Assembly (NCBI RefSeq): GCF_000415985.1
Contig: NZ_KE356561.1
Coordinates: forward strand, 516,956-552,025
Direction: 5' to 3'
Length of the DNA: 35,070 nucleotides
Origin: Haloquadratum walsbyi J07HQW2
GTDB taxonomy: Archaea; Halobacteriota; Halobacteria; Halobacteriales; Haloferacaceae
Shown: piece by piece, positions 25,751 through 34,750 of the stretch
Layout of the letters: each line of letters begins with the position of its first letter
Numbering within the stretch: position 1 is the stretch's first letter
Made by a program: the position numbers and the translations under genes
The notes under the pieces: generated by a model
Seen by the model: only the letters and a program-made list of their open reading frames with translations
What the model was told of the DNA's origin: nothing
Database searches by the model: none

Positions 25751-27970
25751 TTACACTCCGAGGAATGCCGGGTCGACGTTGTTTAGCCGACCGGTCGATT
25801 CGAAGTAGTTCCTGAGGTCTCGGTAGAGTTCCGTACACTTCCCATCAGTGTCGTATCTGAGGGTGTGAAAGTCAGCAACGACGGCACAGTACTGCTTGGC
25901 TCGAGTGAGAGCAACATTGAGCCGTCGCGGTCCGTCATCAGGGCGACCGAGGAAGCCGATGTCACCGTCAGCATTACTTCGAACAAGCGAAATGATGACA
26001 GCAGTCTTTTCGCTCCCTTGGAAGGAATCGATGGTGTCGACAGTGATCGAATTCGCGTGGTCGGTATGATCTTGCAGGAGGTCACGGAGGAGTTGAGCAT
26101 GGGCAGCATACGGTGTAATGACACCGATATCTTCCGGTGGGACATCTTCGAGGATGGTTTGGACAAGATGGATGACAAGGTGTGCCTCAGCCTCGTTAGC
26201 CCGCGAGTGATTGACGATATCGACTGAGCCACCGATATTGTACCCTTCGATCGCGAGTGTATCAGCAAGCGGGGTGACGACTCGACCGGTTCGCAGCGAC
26301 CCATCGTAGAACTCGCGGTTAGAGAAGTAGGCAATATCGGGGTGCATCCGATATTGGGTCTTCAGTTGCAGACCAATCCCTTCGTAGACGCCGCCATCAG
26401 CGTAGAGGTGTTCAAACAGTGAGAGCCCATATCCAGAGTCGGGTGGATTGTCTGTTGCACTGAACGGCGGGAGCTGTTGGTGGTCACCCGCAAGGACAGC
26501 TCTATCGGCGCGAGCAAGTGGAATACACGACGCGGTGCAGGTCGATTGCGTCGCTTCATCAAGAACGAGGAGGTCGAATTCACGAGCGAGTGTAGCCGCA
26601 CTGCTGTTGGTCGCTGCGACAACTTCAGCTCTCTCGGCAACATCCTGATAACCCTTTGTGAGGACGTCATTTGTCGACCGATTGGCGTTGACGCGGTCAA
26701 GAGTGAACTCCCTAGACCCGTACTGTCCGTAGGCATGGAGTGACTCAGTATCGGGATCGTCTTGTGTCGAGTTACCTGCGACAAGGTTGTCCAACGCTTG
26801 ATTTGAATCCGTACAAACGAGCACGTCCTCGCCAGCGTCGACGGCTCGACGGATGATTTCGACGAGTGTTCTTGTCTTCCCGGTGCCCGGCGGACCGTGA
26901 ATACAAAAGAGCTCATCAGCGAGAAGGGCATACTCAACAGCGAGCTGCTGCTCCTGATTAAGATCCTTATCAAACGATTCGCTAATTGCGGCAGCCTCAT
27001 TCGAGAATGTAAGCGGGCGGTCGCCGACAAGCACCTCGTGGAACGGGTCATTCTGTAAGGACTCGATAGCGGTGCACTCGCGATCGAATGGAACTGGATT
27101 GAGCCGTTCAGAACACCCGGTTGTATGACCGCTCTCCAAGTACGCGCTGACTGTTCCCGTAATATCGACGGTCTCCCACTCAAGCGTGAGCCAGATATTC
27201 AGCCCACGGACGCGCTCAACCTGCGCAGCGACTGGGAAGGACTCAGGTGCATCATCGGAGTCTGCGTGGATCAAAACCTCATTGTCTTCGTAGATACCAA
27301 ACTCATTCTCAACAAAGAAGGACCAATTATCGTCGCGACAGTCCTCTAACTGTGGATCGAGATCGACCCGAAAACGATACTCGCCACTTTCCTCGCCACG
27401 ACACATCAATTGTGGAATGGCAGATTCGCCGCGTTCGTATAGCGCTCGTGCGGAGTGGTTACCGGCTCGAGCCTCGTTACTGGCTCTCGTTGCTGCGCGC
27501 TCATCGGCAACATAGTTCTGAAACTCCGCGAGTAAGTCGCCATCTTTGACTGGGTGTTTCGGATCTTCGTGGTCATCAATCGGAGCGTCGTACCCTGGTG
27601 GGTACATTTCTGGGAGATAATCCGAATGCCAGAACCGAATACGATTCGCGAGTTGTGTGCCTCCAAACTCGTCAGCAGCAATTGGTTTTACATCGCCATC
27701 CTGCTTGACGAGAAAAATCTCGCCACGCACCTTGTGGTCGACGTAGGCCACGAACTTTGCGGTTGGCGTCGCAGTATCAGACCCGTGTAATGGGATACAG
27801 GTCCACCCCCGGTCAGGATGAGTGAGTTTGTCGTGATGGCTCGCAAATGTGGCGATAGGACGGACGGGAATATCATCTCCTTTCTCAGAAAACGCCGTCT
27901 CGGAGACAGTATGGAGGGTAGCGTCAACAATCGAAAACTGATCGATAGCATACTCGAACAGCAGGGACAT
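25751..27970 (-). CDS. DNA2/NAM7-like superfamily 1 helicase
   Basis: 739 residues with the complete SF1 (UPF1/DNA2-like) motif set: motif I GPPGTGKT (359-366), II DEAT (471-474), III GDHQQLPP (495-502), IV-like QYRMHP (539-544), V SFQG (649-652) and VI RRLNVALTRAK (682-692). These are the AAA_11/AAA_12 helicase halves. Residues 1-330 form an N-terminal region with beta-rich patches (FVAYVDHKVRGEIFLVKQDG), not recognised, which could bind nucleic acid. It probably unwinds DNA or RNA with ATP; such proteins work in replication/repair or RNA metabolism, and related ones occur in defence loci, but no defence partner is adjacent here. The start at 27970 has a TATA box at leaderless spacing. Confidence 0.9.
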   Translation of the reverse strand: MSLLFEYAIDQFSIVDATLHTVSETAFSEKGDDIPVRPIATFASHHDKLTHPDRGWTCIPLHGSDTATPTAKFVAYVDHKVRGEIFLVKQDGDVKPIAADEFGGTQLANRIRFWHSDYLPEMYPPGYDAPIDDHEDPKHPVKDGDLLAEFQNYVADERAATRASNEARAGNHSARALYERGESAIPQLMCRGEESGEYRFRVDLDPQLEDCRDDNWSFFVENEFGIYEDNEVLIHADSDDAPESFPVAAQVERVRGLNIWLTLEWETVDITGTVSAYLESGHTTGCSERLNPVPFDRECTAIESLQNDPFHEVLVGDRPLTFSNEAAAISESFDKDLNQEQQLAVEYALLADELFCIHGPPGTGKTRTLVEIIRRAVDAGEDVLVCTDSNQALDNLVAGNSTQDDPDTESLHAYGQYGSREFTLDRVNANRSTNDVLTKGYQDVAERAEVVAATNSSAATLAREFDLLVLDEATQSTCTASCIPLARADRAVLAGDHQQLPPFSATDNPPDSGYGLSLFEHLYADGGVYEGIGLQLKTQYRMHPDIAYFSNREFYDGSLRTGRVVTPLADTLAIEGYNIGGSVDIVNHSRANEAEAHLVIHLVQTILEDVPPEDIGVITPYAAHAQLLRDLLQDHTDHANSITVDTIDSFQGSEKTAVIISLVRSNADGDIGFLGRPDDGPRRLNVALTRAKQYCAVVADFHTLRYDTDGKCTELYRDLRNYFESTGRLNNVDPAFLGV

Positions 27971-27992
27971 TATCGAATCTACTTTTTTGCTA

Positions 27993-28000
27993 TTATATAA
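27993..28000 (-). promoter_or_regulatory. TATA box of the helicase gene
   Basis: TTATATAA on the minus strand is centred 26 bases before the ATG at 27970, placing the transcription start at about the first codon. This is a leaderless transcript. Confidence 0.55.
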
Positions 28001-28463
28001 CGCTTGGTCGCTATTCGTGAGTCATCAAGCCCTGCTGCGGAATACGTATTATCACCGCGGTCAGCGTCGATCGGTTCATCACAATAGTTGAGGCTGACCG
28101 TCTCAATGTATAGCATCTTCGACTTCCTCGTGGTCAAGCCTGCGGTAGCCATCGCATCATCTGCCATCAGATGGATGATTGTTCGATCCGCCGTCTTAGC
28201 ACCCTTGTTATTCAGACCTCGCCAATCTGGTGACTATGGTTATCCAAACGAGACGAACTGGCGGATACGTATCTCATCAATATTGGAGTATTGGGACTCG
28301 ACTCAACCCGTCGAAACAAATAACAGACTTTGAGAAGACCCGGCGTTCCTGACGACTTCACTGCTCCTCAAGGATGCCATAGAACTTGCTAATGATATCC
28401 CATCCCACCCCATCCCGTCCATGATGACAAGCAAACGCCATGGAAGTAATATTGTGTAAAGTA
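28001..28463. other. Stretch with a possible decayed minus-strand frame
   Basis: No intact gene. A minus-strand frame from a stop near 28250 to 27979 reads SPDWRGLNNKGAKTADRTII, then HLMADDAMATAGLTTRKSKM, and continues coding-like to SRIATK. It has no good start (an ATG at 28167 is internal) and its end overlaps the helicase promoter, so it is probably a remnant. The rest shows nothing. Confidence 0.3.
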
Positions 28464-28984
28464 TTAGCTTATCTGTATGGGATCACCTATCGCGCGACGA
28501 GACAGCTCAAAGCCAAATTTTTCATAAGCTTGAGAGCATGATCGTTCCCCATGTCGACCTCAAGTTCGAGCTTGTCACAGTCGTTTTGATGACCCCATAT
28601 TTCTCTTCGTTCAATTAGGTTTTGAGATAACCCAGTGCTACGGTAGAACTCTTTGACATAGATATCGCAGATGACGAGCCGATCAGGACGACCGAAAACA
28701 GTCGGCAACTCCGTAATGTCGGTCGCAATGAATCCAACAAACTCACCCCCAGCACTGGCAAGATTATCCTCGTCGTGATCGCCGTCGATAGCAACCCACG
28801 CTCGGTAACTTGCAGACTCATGGCGAGTAAGTCAATACTCAAGTTCCTCCATGACGATATCAGTGGTCTCGGCGAGTGAGAAGTCTTCGACAGTCTCTTC
28901 AAATTCACGATTATATGGAAGCTACAAATTCTCGATGTAGCGACGGATTGCCGCCCCATCAGCAGGAAGTCTGCAAATATTCAT
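28464..28984 (-). pseudogene. GNAT-family acetyltransferase pseudogene
   Basis: From the ATG at 28984: MNICRLPADGAAIRRYIENL, TAG stop, LPYNREFEETVEDFSLAETT, then IVMEELEY, TGA stop, LTRHESASYRAWVAIDGDHD, AGGEFVGFIATDITELPTVF, RPDRLVICDIYVKEFYRSTG, LSQNLIERREIWGHQNDCDK and LELEVDMGNDHALKL. A one-base shift then continues as YEKFGFELSRRAIGDPIQIS and stop (28464-28466). The VCDIYV-x-EFYRSTGLSQNLI acetyl-CoA-binding-like segment and ALKLYEKFGFE end are characteristic of GNAT N-acetyltransferases. Two in-frame stops plus a missing T near 28510 mark it as dead. The otherwise unbroken frame suggests recent decay. Substrate unknown. Confidence 0.8.
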
Positions 28985-29130
28985 GTCTATGTATCGGAGT
29001 CGTGTGGTTTTGTATTGTTGTTTCGAGTTGACCGAGACACGCGCTGTATCCAGAATGACACGTAATGAACGCCCGTCTGACTCTGTTGAAATCCTCAGAG
29101 GGATACAACTTCGATCATTACTGTAGCCAA

Positions 29131-29700
29131 ATGCAGGCCCTCCGAAGTCGCCGTTACTCCGGTCCGTCGAGCAGGCTTTTCACTTGACTCGATAAATTGT
29201 CGCTCGCTACTTTTCAATATTTTCGAAACGACAATACACACTCCACCAACACATTGTCCTGCTCTGCCCAAGATACAGAAGAATACGACATACCGCACGC
29301 TTCTTGAGGAACTTACCGAAATGCCTCGGATTCGGAGAGCAATTGAGCTTGAAGAACTCCCTTCTCCTTCGGCGTTGTGTAAGGCGCTCGATACGGCAAT
29401 CTGGCGTGTCCGACTCAACCTTTCGGTCACATTCCCTCCGACCAGCGGTATCGTCAGTGTTGATGCATCTGGTTTCGACCGTAGTCACGCCTCGAAGCAC
29501 GACACGAGAGCGAATGCTATCCTCGATTTCCACGTAACGACGACCAGAAGATTCGCGCGTTAGCCCGCGAAGATGGTGTTCGTCCGCTCACAGAACTGTT
29601 TCCACGATTTCCGTGGGCTCGCTGTTAGTTGTCTTACTCACAACACCGACAAGACACTCTGAACGTTAGATTCGTTGTTTATTATCGGAAATATCATACT
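29131..29700 (+). pseudogene. IS5-type transposase remnant
   Basis: Recognisable pieces follow one another: MQALRSRRYSGPSS (29131), LATFQYFRNDNTHSTNTLSC, then EMPRIRRAIELEELPSPSAL, CKALDTAIWRVRLNLSVTFP, PTSGIVSVDASGFDRSHASK (with the first DDE-type Asp in VDASGFDR), DTRANAILDFHVTTT and later IRALAREDGVRPL. Internal pieces are deleted (between ASKH and DTRAN, and after VTTT), and TGA stops interrupt the N-terminal part. This is the usual order of haloarchaeal IS5-family DDE transposases. No terminal inverted repeats were identified, so the element's ends are uncertain. Confidence 0.75.
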
Positions 29701-29724
29701 CAACCACTTCGTGGAACTGCGTAG

Positions 29725-30114
29725 ATGTCCCGCTTGAACCGCACATTATCTGCCCTCCGTACCAGAGAATCAGTCAAAGACAAATGGTGGGTTAGTCTGA
29801 TAGTTCCGTATTTGATGCTTGGGCTCCAGTTGCTTGCTATAGTGATACTGGAACCCTCGGACTACCCTTCTTTGAGTGCGTATGTCTGGGTGGCTCGATT
29901 CCTTTCTGTAGGCTTCTTCATCTCTCTCGCGATTGCCATCGTAGGACTGTACTTTGACATAATCTACGTCGCGGAGTCTTCCGACTGGAAACCATCGATG
30001 TGGTACTCGTTGATGTTCTTTATGCCTGTTGTCGGCGTGATTATCGGTCTATACTACCTCTACAGGCGGAGTCTATATGTTGGGCTATCTCTGGCTCCTT
30101 CTCCACAAGCATAG
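29725..30114 (+). CDS. Small multi-spanning membrane protein
   Basis: 129 residues. A basic N-terminus (MSRLNRTLSALRTRESVKDK) is followed by three to four hydrophobic segments: near 22-44 (WWVSLIVPYLMLGLQLLAIVI), 52-80 (VWVARFLSVGFFISLAIAIV) and 95-115 (MWYSLMFFMPVVGVIIGLYY), then YLYRRSLYVGLSLAPSPQA. Short loops and the ending YLYRR-xYVG are familiar from uncharacterised haloarchaeal membrane proteins. Role unknown. It lies just downstream of the IS5 remnant. No clear TATA was identified. Confidence 0.7.
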   Translation: MSRLNRTLSALRTRESVKDKWWVSLIVPYLMLGLQLLAIVILEPSDYPSLSAYVWVARFLSVGFFISLAIAIVGLYFDIIYVAESSDWKPSMWYSLMFFMPVVGVIIGLYYLYRRSLYVGLSLAPSPQA

Positions 30115-30422
30115 GTATGAGATTCTTCGGGGACGAACCTCGATAATTGACCGTTTTGGGGTCAGCATCACACCACACCCGCAGGTGTGGGCGACTCTCA
30201 GTCCTCCCGATGTTTTGTTTTTGCTTTTTCGTGAGGAGTCGGCTGGAGGTGGACACCCGAACACCCGCTGTGCTGTGTCCGTGGGAGTGGGAGTCGGTCG
30301 CTCCACTACGACCCGACAACTCCCGTCCCCGTCGCATCGCCAGTGACCGATTGTGAGAGGAGTCGTATTTTCAAGCCCACCCTATCGCAGCCAGCACTGA
30401 ATTAAGATTATAGAGATTCAAT
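30115..30422. other. Gene-free GC-rich stretch
   Basis: GC-rich in its middle part. Only overlapping frames without motifs; no gene, terminator or repeat recognised. Confidence 0.35.
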
Positions 30423-30937
30423 GAGAATCCCTGCGTCTGTCGGCGCAGGACAGGATAGGACAGGATAGGCTGAATCCATTATCAGCACAGCTAAAAAACT
30501 AGATAACGTGACGTGTGTTGGAACAAGGTCAGGTCGGAACGGAGCGATTCCGACCGACTTTCGGAGGCGGTCTCTCCGCCAGTAATGAGACAGTATCCGA
30601 AACGCTCACCGATGGATCACGCAGGCGAGAAGCCTGTGTCTGTGTCTGTGTCCGTGTCAGTGAGTTGAGTTGAGAACACAACCGATACCTCTACCTCCGA
30701 GTCTGCCGACGTGTCACTGACTCGCTGTTGGCAAACCAAACATAACAGCAGTGAATCAGTGACACTGAGGATACAAGAGGAGTAACGGTAGTCTGGCACT
30801 GCCAGTCAGCCAGCCACTGATCACGATGGCTGGGTGAGATGCGTTCCCGTAAAGTGACAGCAACCATGGTTGCAAACCTGCAATTCCTAACGCTCGGGAT
30901 TCCTCCCGTCTTCAGTTCAGGCGGAGGAGGATGTCAA
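30423..30937 (+). mobile_element. tnpB-less IS1341 derivative (MITE-like)
   Basis: Left end GAGAATCCCTGCGTCTGTCGGCGCAG followed by tandem GGACAGGATA units and GGCTGAATCC (30423-30478); right end GGATTCCTCCCGTC...GGCGGAGGAGGATGTCAA (30897-30937). Both are in + orientation and match the ends of the 23567-25219 element. The roughly 430-base interior shows no tnpB motif and differs from the 16055-16666 interior. It includes a (GTCTGT)-type simple repeat near 30635-30660 and inverted GCTGG/CCAGC patches near 30805-30830. Deletion derivative or chimeric MITE. Confidence 0.6.
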
Positions 30938-31905
30938 TAATTCGTCCGTGAGGTTCTCTAGCTATATATTTTTACTATTAGACGGCGTGATAACAGCGTA
31001 TGCCGGTTTTACTTCAGGGTCAACTCCCGGCTCCAAGACACTCGCCTTGCTATCTGTAGATTTACCACATATCCAGCTGCTGCTCGAGTAGAAACCCGAA
31101 CGGGCGAACAATTGTATCCAGCCAGATATCCCGTCAGATAGTGGCGCTATCCGAAGAGAATACGATATCAGTGGTCATGTCCTTTTGTCTTTGAGGTGGA
31201 TACAAAACGTACTCCACATGTCTTTAGCCAAGAGACGCAACGCACGACAGCAGTGGTTTGTTGAGGGTCCTCTTCAATAGAAATGAAGAAATGACAAGCA
31301 CCATTTCGATGAAGATGCCATGTTTGAGTGATCGTATCAGGAAGTGTTCCGCTTGTTGCTACGTTGGGATCTCAGGGCGGAGATATAAATGAGACAATTG
31401 ACCTTCTTAGGTGGGCTGACGAATCAGCCGAGTAGCGTGGAATTGGCACGATTACACGGGTGTCCGTGAACCTCAGGAGAAATCCACACGACCTCTCGTA
31501 GGTCCGTGACATAATGAGCAGCGGTGAACTCCCGTCCGCCGGAATCATGTTTGCGAGCGCGGTGCTGTTGTTGCTTCTCGACGGTCACGCTGATGTGCTT
31601 GGGTTCGAATCTACGTGGATCGACGATAGAACCGAACGAACGTAACTGTGCAACGACGTTTACGAGCATCTAGAGGAAATTAAACAGGTTGCCGAGACAC
31701 TCAGAGAAGTCATCCTCCGTGCTCAGGAAGCGATCTTAATCTTAGGAGATTGAGAACAGGTGATTACAACGTCGAAATTCACACAACTGCATCGTGGGCG
31801 CTTGCCCAGCTCAACGAATGAGGATGGTCTTGACATTTCGCTCGTTAGTTCACACGGAGAGCTTGCTGGTGCAGAATCATATGACAGGGAGTATATTATG
31901 AATTT
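30938..31905. other. Nearly 1 kb without an intact gene
   Basis: Only coding-like scraps. On + strand, a frame ends GDINETIDLLRWADESAE with a stop near 31427. Another, after a TAA at 31643, reads LCNDVYEHLEEIKQVAETLR, then EVILRAQEAILILGD to a TGA at 31751-31753. On the minus strand, 31424-31669 gives an 81-residue frame (MLVNVVAQLRSFGSIVDPRR...) without recognisable motif. These suggest the remains of lost genes; nothing else was seen. Confidence 0.35.
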
Positions 31906-33216
31906 ATGACAATTTAACGTAACGCAGAAGGGTGTCTCCTTGGGTTAATTTGTGATGACGCACTAGATCAACCAGTCGAGTTTAAAACCGCCGAGAAGAT
32001 CAACTCCCAGCATGGCGAAGTGACGGAGATGCTCGGTCACGGCACCTATGATCACCCACCGGGAACAATCACTACCGACAGTGAGATGCCGCTCTGTATC
32101 GTGGAGAGTCTCGTCGACCGCCGCGGGTTCGATCCGTCCAATGTAGCGAAGCAATTCGTCGACTAGCTCGATTCTGATCCGTTCGATATCGGACTGATGA
32201 CGCGCGATTCTCTGTCTCAGATTAGACAGGGAGCGCCGTGGGACGACGCTGGCGTGGGCATCTGGAAATCGCGTCCAGAGGGTTCTAATGCCGGCAACGG
32301 GATCGTAATGCGGTGTGCACCACACGGCGATCGCAGTTCGACATTTCGATGCGGAGCTCACTCGAGTCAGTCAGCTGTTATCGGCGGTCACACATGTCGA
32401 CCCGCGCTGTCGGTGAGGATGTGTGATTCTCAACCAGACGCTCGCAAACCTGATTCGCGACGAACGCGACCCACTTGGAACCGCGTTAAGAATACCTACT
32501 CAGCTCCAGATGAACTTCGAACAGCAGTTACGCAGGTGCAGGAAGTCATCACTGGCGACCGCGACTCAGCAGCGTTTGAATCCCAACTCGCGACCTCTGG
32601 ATGCATCCTCGACTCGCTTCAGGCTGGGATCCACCACGGTGTGACTGCTTAGTCCGCCGAAAGAGCAATTATTCAGGCTGTGAATAGTGATGGCGATACG
32701 GACACTGTCGGTGCGATTGCCGGCGCCGTCGCTGGTGCCCGATTCGGCTCGACTAACATACCAAATCGATGGATCGAAGAGATCGAGGAACCTGCCCGTC
32801 TCAAGCGATTAGCACAGCGATTGTTGACAATCCGGATGCAGATCCCCAGTAAAGAGTATACGACTATTGATGATGGGACCCTCGTTTTCAAGAGACGAAC
32901 TATCGATGGACCTGCGTATGTTTCCGCTCGGGAATTTCAGGAGGCGACCATTGGACACCGTCCTCATCCTGCGCCACATCGCACTATCAGGACCACTTCC
33001 CACAAGCTGACGCCAGCGACAGCTGCGATGCTCGACTGGGAACGGGGAGCGTGCGCGGTCGATAGTGATCGATCTTCCACCTGCGCTGCCCCACAGATCG
33101 ACCTCGATGAAGAACCGGGCTTCTCGCAGCCGACGCTTGTCCCTGTGCCGCAATATCCGTTCGTCGACACCTTCGATGAGCTCCCCAAAACAAGATCAGC
33201 GACGGATCAAGCGTGA
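31906..33216 (+). pseudogene. ADP-ribosylglycohydrolase (DraG-like) pseudogene with C-terminal extension
   Basis: The ATG at 31906 starts MTI, then TAA (31915-31917), then RNAEGCLLGLICDDALDQPV, EFKTAEKINSQHGEVTEMLG and HGTYDHPPGTITTDSEMPLC. A TAG follows at 32164, then LDSDPFDIGLMTRDSLSQIR and EGSNAGNGIVMRCAP. The frame then shifts (VTHVDPRCR...GCVILNQTLANLIRDERD), returns at about 32490, meets a TAG at 32650, then reads SAERAIIQAVNSDGDTDTVG, AIAGAVAGARFGSTNIPNRW. DSEM and DGDTDT are the metal-binding motifs of DraG-type ADP-ribose hydrolases. With three in-frame stops and two frameshifts it is non-functional. After about 32835 the frame stays open for 125 codons with unrelated sequence (a tail or a second fused gene). 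Confidence 0.8.
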
Positions 33217-33394
33217 CGGGCAGGCAGCAGCGGACGCGTTCGTTCGAGCGTACACGGCGCTCACAGGGATCCGGTACCCGATCACTGAAACCGACACCAG
33301 CATGATTGGCATCGAACGCATGGATCCGATTGCCGGGGCGACACGAGTGCTAGTCAACACGTTCGCCGACACCGTCGCCAATGCAGATGAGTGA
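33176..33394 (+). CDS. Small protein, 72 residues
   Basis: ATG at 33176, overlapping the end of the DraG-like pseudogene frame by 41 bases in another frame: MSSPKQDQRRIKRDGQAAAD, then AFVRAYTALTGIRYPITETD, TSMIGIERMDPIAGATRVLV and NTFADTVANADE. It is alanine-rich, helical and intact. No motif recognised. It may be a surviving gene of the former DraG locus or a C-terminal remnant. Confidence 0.5.
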   Translation: MSSPKQDQRRIKRDGQAAADAFVRAYTALTGIRYPITETDTSMIGIERMDPIAGATRVLVNTFADTVANADE

Positions 33395-33556
33395 ACTGAG
33401 TCCGCCAGCAGTCGGGTATTACTGTGCGCGGTTGGCGGTGTTTGCACTGATCGAATGAACGCTTGATTCTATGCTTTTAACCCTGCAGTCGGTGGACCGA
33501 GGCGACGATTTTATTCACATCTCGCTACCCACTGTTAGGTAGGTGCTTACAGCCAT
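33395..33556. promoter_or_regulatory. Upstream region of the BMP transporter genes
   Basis: AT-rich element ttttattcac near 33508-33517, about 45 bases before the ATG at 33557, is the best TATA candidate and would give a short leader of about 20 bases. Confidence 0.3.
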
Positions 33557-34690
33557 ATGGATAGACGTACATTCGTAAAAGCGATCGGCGTAGCAGGAAT
33601 CGCGGGTTTGGCGGGGTGTAGCGGCGGTCCATCCGGCGGAGCAGACAACACGGAGACCGGAACAGAGTCCAACAACTCCGGCGACGGGATGGACGGGACG
33701 ACTGCGACCGAAACCACCGAGAAGAGTCCGGCAACCAACATTGGAATGGTTTATGCAACCGGCGGTCTTGGTGATGGGTCGTTCAATGACCAGGCACAGA
33801 GTGGGGCAATCCAAGCTGAGGAGGACCTTGGCATCGTGTACAACGAGGCCCAACCTGACGAAGTCTCACAGTTCAGCAACTTCCAGCAGCAATTCGCACA
33901 GTCGACGGATCCTGATTACGACCTGGTCTGCTGTATCGGGTTCCTCCAAGCGGACTCCTTGGCTGAGAACGCAGGGTCGTTTCCCGATCAGGATTTCATG
34001 ATCGTCGACTCCGTGGTTGAATCGCCCAACGTAGCAAGTTACACATTCAAGGAGCATGAAGGATCGTACCTCGCGGGGCTGATGGCTAGCCTGCTCACGA
34101 CCCAAGAGTTCTCGGCGGGCTCAGGATCGATCGTAAGCAACTCCACCAGCGTCGGGTTCGTTGGAGGCGTCGAATCCGATCTTATAAAACGATTTCAGGC
34201 TGGATTCGAGGCGGGCGTCGCCGCCGGAGGTGACAACGTCGACGTCAGCACGAACTACACAGGGAGTTTCAACGACCCGGCAGCGGGTCGCGAGGCGGCG
34301 GCTGCGATGTACAACAGCGGCGTCGATATTATTTTTCACGCTTCCGGTAACACCGGAACTGGTGTGTTCCAGGCCGCACAGGAGGCGAGTCGGTTCGCAA
34401 TCGGTGTCGACCGCGCCCAGTCGATTACCCGGGATTCATACGCCGATGTCATCCTCGGGAGTATCATAAAGCGGGTGGATACACCGGTATATAATGCCAT
34501 CACCGCAAAAGTAAATGGCGAATTCACCGGCGGCGAGTCTCTGTCGCTCGGGCTTGCCGAGGAGGGCGTCGGACTGATCTACGGTGACTCACTGGGACCG
34601 AAAATTCCTTCTGACGTGGCTGACGAGGTCTCGACCGCACGCGATGATATTATTAGTGGCGACATCTCGGTCCCGACGTCGCCGGAATAA
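33557..34690 (+). CDS. BMP-family substrate-binding lipoprotein (PnrA/Med-like)
   Basis: 377 residues. Twin-Arg lipoprotein signal MDRRTFVKAIGVAGIAGLAGC (lipobox Cys21), then a Gly/Asn/Thr/Glu-rich linker (about 25-60), then the BMP domain: NIGMVYATGGLGDGSFNDQA, FSNFQQQFAQSTDPDYDLVC, DQDFMIVDSVVESPNVASYT, FKEHEGSYLAGLMASLLTTQ, VGFVGGVESDLIKRFQAGFE, DIIFHASGNTGTGVFQAAQE, FAIGVDRAQSITRD. This is the signature of BMP/PnrA purine-nucleoside-binding proteins. Exported, lipid-anchored, facing the outside. The next gene is the ATPase of an ABC importer, so a nucleoside uptake operon is likely. Confidence 0.92.
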   Translation: MDRRTFVKAIGVAGIAGLAGCSGGPSGGADNTETGTESNNSGDGMDGTTATETTEKSPATNIGMVYATGGLGDGSFNDQAQSGAIQAEEDLGIVYNEAQPDEVSQFSNFQQQFAQSTDPDYDLVCCIGFLQADSLAENAGSFPDQDFMIVDSVVESPNVASYTFKEHEGSYLAGLMASLLTTQEFSAGSGSIVSNSTSVGFVGGVESDLIKRFQAGFEAGVAAGGDNVDVSTNYTGSFNDPAAGREAAAAMYNSGVDIIFHASGNTGTGVFQAAQEASRFAIGVDRAQSITRDSYADVILGSIIKRVDTPVYNAITAKVNGEFTGGESLSLGLAEEGVGLIYGDSLGPKIPSDVADEVSTARDDIISGDISVPTSPE

Positions 34691-34750
34691 CTGACTCGGA
34701 GTCCAATCTAAACCTGGTTGTTTATGCTCTCGACAGGCAGTAACACAGGT

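Noticed and set aside
25751-27970. SF1 helicase as part of a defence island
   Set aside because: No nuclease, methylase or other defence partner is adjacent; neighbours are IS remnants and a GNAT pseudogene. Housekeeping or RNA/DNA repair roles are equally likely.
30635-30665. GTCTGT-type short tandem repeat as CRISPR or a regulatory array
   Set aside because: A simple-sequence tract only, with no spacers or repeat units of CRISPR length. The GACTGG runs near 16330 are similar.
31424-31669. Minus-strand 81-residue frame as a confident gene
   Set aside because: No motif, no promoter, and + strand scraps in the same area are equally coding-like.
32164-32652. TAG stops in the DraG-like gene as recoded codons (pyrrolysine)
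   Set aside because: The same gene also has a TAA at codon 4 and two frameshifts, so plain decay explains it. No pyrrolysine machinery is expected in haloarchaea.
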